Shown here piece after piece: positions 11,437-23,359 of a DNA stretch of 64,000 bases. Within the stretch, counting starts at the first letter, position 1, and every line of letters starts with the position of its first letter. This DNA is from Bicyclus anynana (taxonomy: Eukaryota > Arthropoda > Insecta > Lepidoptera > Nymphalidae). Made by a program: the position numbers and the translations under genes. Location of the stretch: NCBI RefSeq assembly GCF_947172395.1, contig NC_069099.1, positions 9,305,740 through 9,369,739 of the forward strand. The letters are read 5' to 3'. The notes below the pieces were generated by a model. That model ran no database searches, was not told the origin of the DNA, and saw nothing but the letters and a program-made list of their open reading frames with translations.

Positions 11437-11611
11437 TAGAGGTAAACTTTGAGGTATTGTAGGGCATAATCTGAAGATCTGCTGAACTAATCTTGAAAAA
11501 TTTTTTACAGATAGAAAACCACGTTATTTATGAATATCATTAACTATATTTAATATATGTTTTCTCATAGGAAAGAGAACCACGTGGGTGAAACCGCGGA
11601 GTTTCTGCTAG
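11437..11611 (+). mobile_element. Lep1-type Helitron-like element
   Basis: AATATAGAGGTAAACTTTGA, GATAGAAAACCACGTTATTT and GTGGGTGAAACCGCGG are followed by the end TTTCTGCTAGT. It lacks the first bases of the canonical 5' end. Confidence 0.65.
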
Positions 11612-12157
11612 TACGAATTATTTTGTAAAAAAGTGAGTAGATTTAACGCTGTCGGAGCTCTGTGTTGGAAACCATTTGGAAGCTAATATTTAACAAGTGT
11701 CCAGAGCTCGTTTTTATTTATACTGCCGCTATTAACTTTGATGACTGCAATTTGTTTCATGCAATTTTGATGCAACAATTAAATAACCAACAATTTTTAC
11801 ATCAAAGCAAATTGCTTTCAAAACGTTGTTTTAAATAAAGAATAAAAATGGTAGGTCATAAAACGTTGTTACGAGAACCATATAACATGGGTTTTTAAAA
11901 CTCAAATGTAGTTTTAAATATGTATTTTTAGTATGAATTTTTAGTTAACGATACTTTTTAAATCAAATCCCGTGCTATTTTCATTAAAAACTAAATAAAA
12001 GGCCAAAATCAAGAGAAAAATAAACACGCCGAAATTCTAAATTTTAATTTGCCAATCGCATATGCAAATCGTCAGAATTGTAATCCAAAGGTACCGTAGA
12101 GTATTTGTTCTTACAATTTGACCGCGAAAATCTGAAATCCCTCAAACCTAACCTCAA

Positions 12158-12300
12158 ATCTGTATGTAGTATTGAAGGGGGTAATGTCTAAATCTACTGA
12201 ACCAATAAAATTTGCCATGTTAATTTTGAGAGTCATAGGCTATATTTTATCCGCTCAAAACAGGAACTACGCAGGTCAAATCACCGGGCCTCGGCTAGTT
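12158..12300 (+). mobile_element. Lep1-type Helitron-like element, 5'-eroded
   Basis: GAGAGTCATAGGCTATATTT, ATCCGCTCAAAACAGGAACT and CGGCTAGT at the end match the family. Confidence 0.6.
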
Positions 12301-12337
12301 TGCTAAGTAATAACAAAAAAGCTATTTTACTAAAAAA

Positions 12338-12420
12338 TAGGCTCGCACTTGACTACGATCTCAGCTGATGGTAAATGTAGATGAAGCATAAGGTAGAATG
12401 CACTTGCCTAGAAGATGCCT
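12338..12420 (-). mobile_element. SINE fragment related to family B
   Basis: GCACTTGACTACGATCTCAG, CTGATGGTAAATG and ACTTGCCTAGAAGATGCCT resemble the 3' end of family B or a sister family. Confidence 0.5.
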
Positions 12421-13622
12421 ATTTATGTTATGTATTCAAAATTTAACTTAACTGGGAATCGAAACTGAAGCCCAGTAAAACATACACAACTGTCAAAAGC
12501 AGTCAAAAGAATTATACATCCCCTCATCTTTAGAAAACGAAACCGCTAACTCAGACGTATCAATAAAGTCGTGAAACCTAAAAAAGCGACAGTCATTTGC
12601 AGACTGGCAGAATAAATGAGTGTTGAAAAGGAATAAAAAGTTTCGACGATAAGGAACGCGTCAGTAAGCGATTGAAAAATGAGCCGACTAACAACGAAGT
12701 AGTTTATTGCATGAAATTACTCTTTACGACTATTAGGCATCTAGATCGAGTCGCTAACAGCTTTGAAGTATTGCTGAGTAGACGTAAATTAATAACTGTG
12801 ATATGAAATATTACAAATGATTAACATTCCTGAAATTTCTTGTTAAGCTGACACACCTGAAAGTAATCAATCAAGATTTTGGAACATTTTATAACAAAGA
12901 TTAAGGTACATACTTAAGATAACAAATTACAAAATAACTTTGTCTATTTTTTACTTTTCACGTTGGCGCTTAAATAGTTTTCATACGTTACAGATATTAA
13001 GGTAGTTTACTTTCTTTTTCCGTCTGCATTAATTTAAGGTTTCAATAAGAAATAAATATTTGTTACAAGTTTCTCGATTACAGGTGGTAGGTATCAACAT
13101 TCTTTATTTATATTATTGTGGAGGGAGGTATCAATGTTGCTATAAATAAGAGGGTATTTGATGAGCTCAGTTGTTTGTTAGGCAGCGTAGTGCCTATCAC
13201 GTTAGTGATTTTGTGCAATTATATTTGTGTTGCAATTATTGATAATGTATTGTGTTGTTATTATTGTTTAGTGTGGGCATGGAGAACATGTTGTGCAGGG
13301 AAGGTGAGTGTTTTTGCAGTCTGAAAGGATCCTTTAAACCTACTATCAAGGTCACAAGTCCTGTGACTTGCTCGAGGTGTTTCCTCTACTACAAAATAAT
13401 GGTACAATCACTGTCGTTGCTACCCGACGTGTTACATATTGTCATATATCGTATCTTAATCTAACAATCATTGACCTCTTATTATAAAAGCACAATCATG
13501 TAGAAAATTACACTTAAAAACTGACCAATTTTGCTTTGACAGTTTGAGAATTATTGGTAAAGAAAATTATACCTAAAGGCCTTTAAATATAGTCCTAAAT
13601 TCAGTAAAATCCCAAATTCAGA
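12421..13622. other. No gene recognised
   Basis: Two overlapping short plus-strand frames (13118-13324, 13252-13464) have no domain. They are rich in hydrophobic residues as expected of AT-rich noise. Confidence 0.45.
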
Positions 13623-13663
13623 GCAAATTCAACCTTAAGGATTGAGTTTAAGGTTGAATTTGC
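13623..13663. repeat. Perfect 16-bp inverted repeat (hairpin)
   Basis: GCAAATTCAACCTTAA and TTAAGGTTGAATTTGC are perfect complements separated by 9 nt. A second hairpin starts 19 bp downstream. Confidence 0.9.
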
Positions 13664-13681
13664 AAATGTGACTACTTGAAT

Positions 13682-13711
13682 TGAGTGCCAAGAAGTTGTG
13701 TTTGGCACTCA
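13682..13711. repeat. Perfect 10-bp inverted repeat (hairpin)
   Basis: TGAGTGCCAA and TTGGCACTCA flank a 10-nt loop. Confidence 0.9.
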
Positions 13712-14170
13712 TTGAATGGGGACGTTTTTTGGTTGCTGATTGTGCATCCACTTCTTAATAGGAGATCGATGCTAACACTAATAAATAATTTAACAGCTAA
13801 ATTTATATGTAAGATTTTCACTGGCTTTCTTCGGTATAGTCTGGCTTAGTTCCTTACAATATTTTCTTCTGCTAAAAGACATTTCAGTACATAAAAGCCA
13901 ACGAGACGACGACGTCTGGCGTGAAGCAGAGGCCAAGTGTGCAATTGCATTCAAGTATTAAATTTTTCTACTAGAATTCTCAACACTCATTTCAAAGAGG
14001 CGGTACGTTTTATAGTTATTTAATTTTCAGTCATACGACTATTTTCAATGTTTAGTTATTTATTAAACCATCTTAAAATACATAAATTATAAAATTTACA
14101 ACAATCAAAGACATTAAACGTGATTTATTTCAGGCAGATTAACGAACCGAAAAAGTGTTTTTGTTATGTA

Positions 14171-14281
14171 TTTGCCAATCCACATTGGGCTAGCGTGGTG
14201 GACTATTAGCCTAACCCCTCTCGTTCTGAAAGGTGACTCGAGATCAGCAGTGAGCCGAATGTGGGTTGTTTAATGATGATG
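14171..14281 (+). mobile_element. tRNA-derived SINE, family A, 5'-truncated
   Basis: Only the 3' block is present: CCAATCCACATTGGGCTAGC, GTGGTGGACTATTAGCC, GACTCGAGATCAGCAGTGAG and the TAATGATGATG tail. 5' truncation is usual for retroposed copies. Confidence 0.85.
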
Positions 14282-14439
14282 TATTTGTAAATAGTTTAAA
14301 TAGTAGTAGTTTGTCCTCACTACCGTTATGTTTGTGATTCCAAAATAACTGAAATTATCTCCGTTTTAAGTGCTTTTTTGTTATTTATACGATACTAAAA
14401 AAAAACTTATAAACGATCGGTTAAAAATACAAATGTTTT

Positions 14440-14650
14440 TTTTTTTATTTTCGTATCCCGGTCTATTTGTCCGGGTTAATGACAGCTGAACCGAATTTAT
14501 TATAATTTTCATTGGAAGATCGTCTCGTTGGCTGTAGAGTAGAGCAAAAATTATAGGCAAATTTTTATCCCAGAACATCTTTGGGATCGAGAAGGTACCC
14601 GCGGTATTTGTGACATACTGAATTTCAGTCTAACAAAGTTTCGAAGACGA
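14440..14650 (+). mobile_element. Helitron-like remnant, strongly diverged
   Basis: GCTGAACCGAATTTATTATA, TTTTTATCCCAGAACATC, GTATTTGTGACATACTGAAT and CGAAGACGAAGTTG follow the order of the 52528-52742 copy. Boundaries uncertain. Confidence 0.45.
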
Positions 14651-14673
14651 AGTTGTTTTAAATAAAAATATAA

Positions 14674-14990
14674 ATCAATCAATCAATCGAATTTATTTAT
14701 TTGCAGATACATAAGTAGACAGGTGGTATGCGATGCAAGTAATAAATGTATCTTGCCTATTTTACGTGAAAATTACTGTTTTTTTTTAATTAGATAATTT
14801 AAATAATAATTAAGATATCATTTAAAATTTATACCTTCACAATTTTGTTAGTACAATTAATATTACATTTACAATATGCCGCACTCACGACTTGAGTTTA
14901 TATGTTATAATAAATTCCAAATATCTTCCCTATTCACAGCTAACGATCCAGTCGTGGAGTTACACGAGGTTGATACTTGGCACCGATAAC
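14674..14990 (-). mobile_element. Probable LINE 3' end with (ATCA)n tail
   Basis: On the plus strand AATCAATCAATCAATCG is followed by AATTTATTTATTTGCAG, the pattern of a LINE 3'-UTR ending in a short tandem tail on the minus strand. No coding part is visible. The right boundary is not clear. Confidence 0.45.
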
Positions 14991-15929
14991 GTTTTAGCTA
15001 TATTACTCGTACGGGAATATGTGTTTTATTCATAAGATGACTAGAATTCTATAATTAAAGAGTGTGCTTAGATTTAATGTACGCGTATTTATATGTGTGT
15101 TGTTTAATGATATTAAACACACACGGAGCAAAAGTAGGACTGCGATTGCCAGATATACCTCGTTTTATGAGTATAAGTATATTATGTAGTATAAGTTTGC
15201 CAGCCTATTCTTCTATCACAGGTAAGTACAGTAATCAATAATAGGCTAGTAGACTCTTTTTTAAAAAATGGTCTTAAAATGTTTATTATCATTCTACTAG
15301 ATTAAAAAAAATATCATATTTTTTGAGATTTTTTTTATTTTTAAATATTTTTTTGACAATACGAGCTTAAACGCCTGTCTATATTTCAACTGTTTCATGA
15401 CGTCATCATATGACAATCTACATGTACAAGGTTATATCTACCTTCCAAAAATTAGTTTTGTTATATTTTAACCTCATGCATATAGAAACTGTTAAAATTG
15501 GCACAAGGTATATTTTAATTTCCAACATCAAAATGGCGCATCCTGGATCGATCTAAGCCGCTGCGGATGAACTGATGCTTCTGCCCATTTGTCAAAACTC
15601 TTGGCATCCAACTGCTTCAAAGTCGCAATCGGTATTTATGGCACGACTCGTCTTATTGAAACTAGGCCATTAATATTGGTTAGCAGGTTTTGCGCGGCGT
15701 TATATTAACTTTGTTTGTGGGACTTTCTTCTTAGTACCGCAATGTTTGCTTACATTTATTTTTACTGTCTTGGCTTTTTCGATGTTGATGTTTCACTTAT
15801 GTTAATTCCTAGGAATAGAATATATAAAACCTACTAAATAGGACAATTATTTTTTTTTTTTAAATAAATAATATTTACCAATTTTTTTTTTATAATATGA
15901 CCAATATTACCATCCCAGTCAAAAAATCT
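14991..15929. other. No gene recognised; one shared repeat motif
   Basis: TTTTTTGACAATACGAGCTT and AAACGCCTGTC at 15350-15381 recur at 20267-20300, so part of this stretch is an unclassified repeat. Nothing else recognised. Confidence 0.5.
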
Positions 15930-16100
15930 ATACTAATATTATAAAGCTGAGGAGTTTGTTTGTTTGTTTGTTTGAACGCGCTAATCTCAGGAACTACTGG
16001 TCCGATTTGAAAATTTCTTTCAGTGTTAGTTAGCCCATTTATCGAGGAAGGCTGTAGGCAATATTTTATCCCCGTATTCCTACTGGAACGAAAAATAATC
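15930..16100 (+). mobile_element. Lep1-type Helitron-like element, 3'-truncated
   Basis: It starts TCTATACTAATATTATAAAG followed by a GTTT microsatellite, GAACGCGCTAATCTCAGGAA and CCCATTTATCGAGGAAGGCT. It closely matches the copy at 62822-63022, but its 3' end (GCGTCAGCTAGT) is missing. Confidence 0.75.
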
Positions 16101-17567
16101 TGTATTAGAGCATTATGCCACACAACACAATTTGTTCTTAGAATCGTCAGGACAATATTCTGCGATGTGTGGTATGTCCTGAGAATGCTCTGGTATCGAA
16201 GTATTTATACGTAGAAGTGTGTTCGTTGAGTTTACCACCGTTGAGTCACCGTTGTCCTTGAATTAATTTATGCGTAGAACAGCAATTTTATATATAATAT
16301 AAATTATTCGTTGTTCATAATTAACTTTCGTAAATTAAGGAATACCAATATCAATCGCAATACAATCTTTAAGTTTAAAAAATATCGATTGTCTGTAAAG
16401 TCGGTTTACTGACGATAGTTGAACGTGACAACGTCATAAAAAATACTGATGGAATGTTTGGATTTTTCAAAAGAAAATGTTCGTTTTCTAAAATACTTTT
16501 TAATAATATACTATATTTCTTGTAAAAAAATTACGCATAACGTCATCTTTTTTGGAGTGTGCAGCCGGCTCCATCGAATTATAAGAAATTGTCACGTCAA
16601 AATAAGTATCTAATAGGCCTTAAAAAAAATCCTTAATAGCCCTTAAGCGTTTAATACCTTATTAACTTTTGCTGCTAACATACTTCAACATGTCTAGGTA
16701 TTTTGTGGAAGTGAAAAGGGTACATTCAACCAAAGCTTTTAAAGACTGTTTTTTATGTCTTATGATGGAAAAGGGTGTTGTCTCTTTTATCCCGCGGCCA
16801 TTTATCAAGGAATAAGAGACGACAGACTTCTTAACCTTCGTCAAACGAACGTTAACGAGTTTGTTCATTCGACAGCTTTTTAGACTCTAAGTACCTTTAT
16901 ATTAGAGAGAGAGTAGAGAGAGCTATATCACTTATTTAACATTACACTTGAAACTGATAATCATTTTAATTTTATACATCTACTTATATGAACTGCAACT
17001 ACTATATGTTTAGTGTACATTCAGCAAACTGATTTTTATAGATTTCTCTTGATTGTCATGTTAAGATTTTTTTTGCAGACTCAGAAGTGCGTTACAAAAA
17101 TAAAGAAACCAATGTCGAACAAAGGCTTATGATTCATAACATTTGTCAGGACAACTTAATGTAATTCAAACTGTAACCAAAATAAGACCCTATAATGGCA
17201 AATAATGATCTTGAGTGGAATCACGCACTTGTGAACGTTGTATGTAGGTTTAAAGACGTCTTTTATAGTTAACCAACACTCCCCTTTTCCACTCAAGTCA
17301 CTCTCCCCGCCTATCTCAAGTAATACGTAAAGAATTACACAACAAGTAATGTGGACGGCTCAAACGCCACGAGCACACTGAAACCGACCGGACGACGGAG
17401 CGCCTTATATCGCAAGTCGTTCCCGCCAACTGATCAGTGTGCTACCCCTTTCTAAATCCCAATTCCAGAGATTCCCAACGAGCTTAAGAAATCAAATTCG
17501 TTTATATTTTCAAAATAGACTTACTTTACATAGCAAGATTCATTAGGTATTATTAATTATATGTAGC
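16101..17567. other. No gene recognised; one GC-rich foldback patch
   Basis: Mostly AT-rich. At 17355-17450 a GC-rich block carries AGCACACTGA and its perfect complement TCAGTGTGCT about 50 bp apart, possibly the ends of a small MITE. Confidence 0.45.
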
Positions 17568-17640
17568 GACTCTACCACAGAATGCAGGTAATGTTGAGAA
17601 GGAACGCCAAGAAACTCAACCGTTGCACTAAAAGAAGTTT
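17568..17640 (-). mobile_element. LINE 3'-UTR fragment (same family as 58122-58295)
   Basis: GACTCTACCACAGAATGCAG, AGAAACTCAACCGTTGC and AAGAAGTTTTCTT match the family in reduced form. Confidence 0.5.
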
Positions 17641-18159
17641 TCTTATCAAAAATAAACCTAACCTAACCTAAGTCCCAAAGTCTCACAACTTTTAAGTAAG
17701 ATTTTTCTTTACAGAACAATTTCCCTGTATAAGTATTGTTGTTATAAGTTTTTTTTAAGTCCATCAAAAATATGGCAACTCAGCTGTACTCGAGGTAAAT
17801 AACTTCCTGAATTTTGTAATTATAAATAAGAAATTTTAACGTAACAGACGAACTGGGACGCGCCGTTCCCATTACTGGCTCCCATTTCTAACTCACTTGG
17901 CTTGGGGAAAACGAATTTATTTTGCTGTCTACCTTCAACAGAACGCTAATGCATGTTTTGGTTTGGCACACAGCAGAGTTATGTGTAAAATAAACGAAAT
18001 TATTTCCTGATTAACATTGAGTGGTGTTCATTTTCAGAGAGATGTAAGTTCTTGCTAATTATTATGATTTCATGTTTAATATTAATTATTTTAATTATTT
18101 TTATTTAATTATTTTCTAAAAGAAGAAACACACAATTTTGCGATGTAAATGTTATTGGT

Positions 18160-18970
18160 AATTTATATGCAGAGAAACCCCAAGCATAACACGCTCCATC
18201 GCCCGCTGAGTGACTTTGAGCCTTCTTATAAGGCCCATAGTTAGCGACCAAGTCTCGGATCCGTAAGTCATCACTGGCAACACGCACTGTTCGAAGACTT
18301 TCGTCTTCAGGCACTGAGGAATTTCGGACGAAAAGATGTCGCGGAGTTTCCCAAACGCTGCCCAGCCGAGCTGGATGCGGCGATTCACCTCTTTCTCGAA
18401 ATTGGACCTACCTAACTGGACTGTGTGTCCTAGGTATATATATTCGTCTACAATTTCGAGCGCAGAGTCCTCAACAATAACTGGGTGAAGCGGTACATGA
18501 TCATTAGACATGATCTTCGTCTTACTCATGTTCATTTTAAGACCCACTCGCTGAGAAACTCTGCTGAGGTCGTTGAGCATGGTACTAAGGTCATCCAGAG
18601 TCTCTGCCATAATGACCACATCGTCGGCAAACCGTAGTAGTGATCGAATCAGAAATGAGGAGATCCGCAGACAAACTAAAGTCACTGACATAGCTCAGCG
18701 AGTCGCGAAGCTGAAGTGGCAGTGGGCAGGCCACATAGTTCGAAGAGCCGATGGACGTTGGGGTCCCAAGGTGCTGGAATGGCGACCCCGCACCGGAAAG
18801 CGCAGTGTTGGTCGACCCCCCACTAGGTGGACCGAAGACATCAAGCGGGTTGCAGGGAGCCGCTGGATGCTGGCGGCTCGAGACCGTTTTGTTTGGAAGT
18901 CCATGCAAGAGGCCTATGTCCAACAGTGGACGTCCATCGGCTGATAATGATGATGATGAATTTATATGCA
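18160..18970. mobile_element. RTE-type LINE insertion with 5' inversion and 12-bp target duplication
   Basis: The element lies between two perfect copies of AATTTATATGCA (18160-18171 and 18959-18970). The right part (about 18640-18958, plus strand) encodes the RTE C-terminus, RIRNEEIRR through GHIVRRADGRWGPKVLEW to YVQQWTSIG and a stop. It ends in a (TGA/GAT)n tail. The left part (18172 to about 18640) encodes the directly preceding segment on the minus strand. It runs from LRFADDVVIMAE, which holds the reverse transcriptase ADD core, to ERVMLGVSL. The two halves abut in the source element without a gap (GVSL, then RDRIRN). This is the structure made by twin priming. The 5' part of the element is absent. 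Confidence 0.92.
18172..18691 (-). pseudogene. RTE reverse transcriptase fragment (inverted half)
   Basis: An open frame of about 170 codons covers reverse transcriptase motif C (FADD) and the thumb and connection region. Visible blocks are LRFADDVVIMAE, KMNMSKTKIMSN, YIYLGHTVQLGRSNFEKEVN, IPQCLKTKVFEQCVLPVMTY and GSETWSLTMGLIRRLKVTQR. Upstream palm motifs A and B and the AP-type endonuclease are missing. The frame is broken at both ends by the inversion, with a few residues read from flanking DNA after GVSL. It cannot make an active enzyme. Confidence 0.9.
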
Positions 18971-19423
18971 AACTATTTTAATGGCCAGGCTTTACATTCA
19001 AGAAAGAGGGTATGGAACTTCTATTCACCACACTGCTTCTTTGTAGGTTGGCAGGCTTAGCGTGGTTAATTCAGTTAGTTGTTTTAACTTATATTTTTTT
19101 ATCTACAACATCAAAAATGACATTAGCTATAATCTGTATTATTATTGATTAGTACTAACGATAACTTTCTGATGTTAATGATACATGAATGGGACCGACG
19201 GTTTAACTTGCACTACAGTGTAACACCGCCAACTTCACAACTCCAAGCTAAAAATTACTGAGCATTTCTAGAAAAAAAAATAGCTTAGTATTGATTACTA
19301 AGAATTTCTAGAAAAAAATAAGCTTAGTATTCATACCCTGATCAAGAAATCGAACTCAGATCCTCCTAAGAAAGTAGTTATACGTAAGTAAGTTACACTA
19401 ACTTTTATCTACTTCGGTACAAA
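18971..19423. other. No gene recognised
   Basis: A 28-bp piece at 19188-19215 (GGGACCGACGGTTTAACTTG) resembles a SINE motif. Otherwise AT-rich. Confidence 0.4.
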
Positions 19424-19610
19424 GATTGGGGTCCCAACGTACTGGAATGGCGACCCCGCACTAGAAAGAGCAGTGTTGGTTGAACCCCCATCCCAGGTAA
19501 ACTGTCGATATCTAGTGAATCGCAAGGATTGATGCGGCTAAGGATCGTGAAATTTGGAAGTCCCTACAGAAGGCCTATGTCCTGCAGTGGACGGACATTC
19601 ATCGGCTGGT
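19424..19610 (+). mobile_element. RTE-type LINE 3' fragment, diverged
   Basis: GATTGGGGTCCCAACGTACT through TGGAAGTCCCTACAGAAGGC to CGGACATTCATCGGCTGG is the RTE 3' coding end. Small deletions and substitutions break every frame. Confidence 0.85.
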
Positions 19611-21373
19611 TAAATAAAAATCCCTTGAGTGTTCCTTTAATGTGTCAAATAAATGTACCAGTATGAAAACGTTTCAGTGCTCAAATATTACAGTGCATAA
19701 ATGCATCGTCTTTCATGCAAAGTAGAAGTACTCATACCTTTTACCCACAGATGCGCTTTGAACCAAACAGCGATAGGAGACAGAGCTTCGCTCTAAAAGA
19801 TTACTCAAATATGCTTTCATGTGCACTCTCTGGTGTCTCGCGTAGAAAGAAAATATGGCAAATGATAATATTGTTGCTTGCTTTAATAAATCGTTAGTTT
19901 CAAGTCGCAAAGGACTAACAAAGGGTGTCATTCTATAAAATGTCTTAAAATATATAACGGCAAATGTATATTATGATTATCTTGGCGACTTCAAACTGCT
20001 GTTATTTTTAAAAGATTAACCACGAGATGAAATTTTTTGAGAAATTAAGAAGAGTCTTATAAGATAGACCGTCTTGATAATCCAACTAATGCGCTATACA
20101 ATAAAGTGCAGAGTGATTAAAGGCTTCCGACACGGAATTGAGGGAAAACTGCGATTTTGTTATTTTATTTCCTTAGTTTTTAAGACGTTTTACTACGAGT
20201 ATATTGATAAAAATATATCGTGGTATATATAATAGACGTGGTACATGAAAATTTAATTTTTAATTATTTTTTTGACAATACGAGCCAAAACGCCTGTCGG
20301 CCATGATATTTCAAGCCACAGTGAAGAGATATAATTTTGATTTTTATTTATTTATTATAATTTTTTTTGGTGACTAATTCATATTTTTATGTCAAAAATT
20401 GCGCTAAAACTTGATACTAAAAGATTCTAAGTTCAAGTATTTGTAACTTCTTGCTTTCTCTCTCACATTTGCACTTCTCCCTTCTCTACATATATTTTAA
20501 CTTTGCCATATAATAGGCTCCGTCGTTCGCGAAATATAATTAAAAAAGGAATTCTATGTCTTTGCTATTTTGTATAGTAAGTATATTAATTTAAAGCAAA
20601 GTTGGCTTACGTAGTAAAATATGTTACTACCTACGCATCAATGTGAACAATGACATTGCATCGCGGTTTAACTATTACCGAACGCTAGTCAGCCGCACTG
20701 TTTTCAACAATCAATGTGAACAGGCACTAACGACCAAATGAACAAACTTTTAAGCTCCCGTCTGACTGAAAATGCAGAAATATGCGCTAGACTAGGAAAA
20801 GGTTTTAAATTAGAATTCTAAATTGGTTTGAAATGTTATTTAAAATTTGTCTTGGACAGTTTGAAATGAATATTGGTTTGAGTTACTCGGTTCGTCTTCA
20901 ATCCACTAAGCAGGTTAGGTATTTTTGCACAGTTTTTATAAAGTAATTAATGAAAAAATAGTACGTTATTGTGTAATAACTTCACTTTATGTTAGTTCAT
21001 TTTCAAAATTATTGTAACACGAAATTAAGCTTAACCAAAGAAACATAGATCACAGTTGGTTTTACTGCGCAATGTGTCCCATTTTTTATTTTAAATCCAC
21101 CGAAAAATAGGTTTGCATACTCTAATAAAGTGTAGTAAAACTTTGTGGTTTTTTAGTTATGCAGTTAGTTCGTATACTTAGATAATACCTCCACTTTGTA
21201 ATATGCGTAGTCTGCAACAAGCAAATTCTCAACCGCCGTTTTGTCATTAGCATGCATAAAATCTTAATTTTGTTCCATATCCGCAATGTGATAATGCTAC
21301 AAATGCAAGGATTTTCACACATAATGTGTTGCTGTAAACATTTTAGTATTATTTATTGATACGCGAGTATGTA
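19611..21373. other. No gene recognised
   Basis: Shares the TGACAATACGAGC motif (20267) with 15350. A 13-bp direct repeat ATCAATGTGAACA occurs at about 20638 and 20709. No coding sequence recognised. Confidence 0.45.
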
Positions 21374-21608
21374 TTATCAACCCATATATATGACTCACTG
21401 CTGAGCTCGAGTCTCTTCTCAGAATGAGAGGGTTTAGGTCAATAGTCCACCACGATGGCCCAATGCGGATTGGCAGACTTCACACACGCAGAGAATTAAG
21501 AAATTCTCTGGTGTGTAACGGTGTGAGACACCTAATATTGAATTTTTTAAAATGCACACAACTGAAATGTTGGAGGTGCATGCTCCGGACCGGATTCGAA
21601 CCCACACT
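21374..21608 (-). mobile_element. tRNA-derived SINE, family A, head truncated
   Basis: Family blocks from ATGACTCACTGCTGAGCTCG to GGACCGGATTCGAACCCACA. A deletion removes the region around ACGATGTTTTCCTTCACC, and the head stops just after the B box. Confidence 0.88.
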
Positions 21609-21892
21609 AAGTACCTACTATTTATTATAAACGTTACATTGACCGCGGAGCTATTTTCGTAGAGCTGCATATATATAACTATGATAATGACTAATAATAT
21701 GAATTACTCATTATTCATTCACAAAATTATTGGGCGGATTTTGATTTTGACATTCATATATCGTGAGGTTTGGAACAAGTAGAACATTTTTAAAGCCTTC
21801 CTAAAGAATTTTGTGGTACAGTTAGAGACCTTAGTTCACGCCGAAGTCGTATCAAGCAGTATATCAATTTATGCTCGTAGTTTTAGATACCT

Positions 21893-22075
21893 ATGTACAT
21901 TTTAAGAAATTGATATAACGTGTCAAAGGGTGAAGGAAAAACAGTGTGACGAAACCTGCGTACCTACATGAGTAGTCTGACTGATGGACTATTAGCATAA
22001 CCCCTCTCATTCTGTGAGGAGACTCGTGCTCCACAGTGGGCCGTATAATGTGGGTTGTTAATGATAATGAATTGT
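21893..22075 (+). mobile_element. tRNA-derived SINE, family A, internal fragment
   Basis: GTACATTTTAAGAAATTGAT, GTGACGAAACCTGCGTACC, GATGGACTATTAGC and GTGAGGAGACTCGTGCTCC. The CCAATCCGCATTGGGCC block is deleted. The tail is TTAATGATAATGA. Confidence 0.8.
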
Positions 22076-22611
22076 TAATGATAATGAATAATAAATAGGA
22101 TAAAGCCAGAAGACATGTTTCACTATAAGACTATTGACCTATAAGTGCCGTAGAGTGCAATTTTATTAAGTCTTAGCACTAAAATTAATGTGTATAATTT
22201 AGTTAACATTATCAAAGATATTACTACGAGTATGAGCACATAACCACATACAAATTGCCACATTATTTGCATATATGGCTCGTTTAGAATAAAATTTGCA
22301 TTGTAACAAAATGTAGTGGGAACGTATCCCGTTGTACAACAACTACGCTGTCTTATCTGTATTAAGTGATTGCGTAATTTCAAAATCCTTTAAAAAGGAG
22401 TTATACTAGAAATATAATAATAAGTTTCCAAAACGTATGTTTGCTTAACACTGAATGGTATAAATATAATGGTCGCGATATAATTGGTAAGCTTTTTTGA
22501 TAATTTGTGTTAAAACAGAAATATGTATATATGATGATAAATATATTTTTGAAATGGTATTTTTACGATTTTTTATATGATACCTATATTTTTAGGATAA
22601 GATTAAAAAAA
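22076..22611. other. No gene recognised
   Basis: AT-rich. The 86-codon minus-strand frame at 22123-22383 has no recognisable domain. Confidence 0.4.
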
Positions 22612-22818
22612 CTTACCCACCCCTCACCTTTTTTTCATTTAAGGGCGCAATTTTGAAAATTTGTATAGCCTTTGTCACTTCCACAGTTTTCAAAAACTCA
22701 ATGATACCTCAATTGTTAACATCCGTCCAGCCGTTTGGGCTGTAGGGCGTGCCGAAAAATGAGCACACACATTATACGCTGAAAAAACATTACCCTCCTT
22801 CTGACGCAGTGGGGTAAA
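22612..22818 (-). repeat. Unclassified interspersed repeat (inverted copy of 10440-10670)
   Basis: CCAGCCGTTTGGGCTGTAGG, TTACCCTCCTTCTGACGCAG and GGGGTAAAA mirror the 10440 copy. It lacks the GTAT microsatellite. Confidence 0.65.
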
Positions 22819-22905
22819 AAAAAATAAAAAGGCGTTAATCGAATGAATATTTCAAGAATGCTTTTTGATTATGTAACTTATGGTAACTTATCCTCATAAC
22901 CACAC

Positions 22906-22975
22906 AAATCATGCCCACATAGAATGGTGGCAAGAATACTGGCTGCATTTCCGCGCTGTACCGCCAGGCTGAAGC
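22906..22975 (+). repeat. Short repeat shared with 25515
   Basis: ATGCCCACATAGAATGGTGG, CAAGAATACTGGCTGCATTT and CCGCGCTG recur with a few changes at 25517-25565. Family unknown. Confidence 0.7.
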
Positions 22976-23107
22976 CACTTTCCCAAAACAGTGTAATAAC
23001 ATTTGAACATAAATCGATTTGACACTGCCATAAGCGAAGATATAAAAAGCGTACTAAAAATGGATTCTCGTAACTACTAAAGTCACTTTTATTACTACAC
23101 ATAGGCT

Positions 23108-23326
23108 TTATAGGCATTTTTCTGGGGTACTATCATACTGTTTGAAGTGGACCCCCGGGGCCAAATTATGAATTAGTGTTTTTTTCCTATAGGGAATGTG
23201 AATATACGCATCCCTCTCGAAGGTGTAGCGTAAGAAAGACGCAACGGCTTCTCCCTCTGGAGGGTATGTTGTACTATCTTTTGTAAATCTAGAAAGTGTT
23301 CTGTTATCAGCCTTTTTTAAAGGCAC
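23108..23326 (-). other. Uncharacterised 72-codon open frame
   Basis: The frame starts MPLKKADNRTLSRF, continues through PPEGEAVASFLRYTFERDAY and ends EKCL. It is more balanced in composition than the other short frames in this window, but no domain, signal peptide or membrane segment is visible and no splice context was worked out. It could be a transposon remnant or chance. I assign no function. Confidence 0.2.
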
Positions 23327-23359
23327 ACAACAGACATATCCTTATACTGATATCATACG

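Noticed and set aside
17650..17675. Short AACCTAACCTAACC run resembling the insect telomere repeat
   Set aside because: Only about three units, next to an old LINE fragment; not enough for an interstitial telomere.
18573..19060. Several overlapping frames on both strands
   Set aside because: Only RIRNEEIRR...QQWTSIG on the plus strand is RTE protein; the others are alternative frames of the same LINE sequence.
23108..23326. Possible exon encoding EGEAVASFLRYTFERDAY
   Set aside because: Listed as an unresolved frame only; no splice sites, homology or neighbours support a gene.
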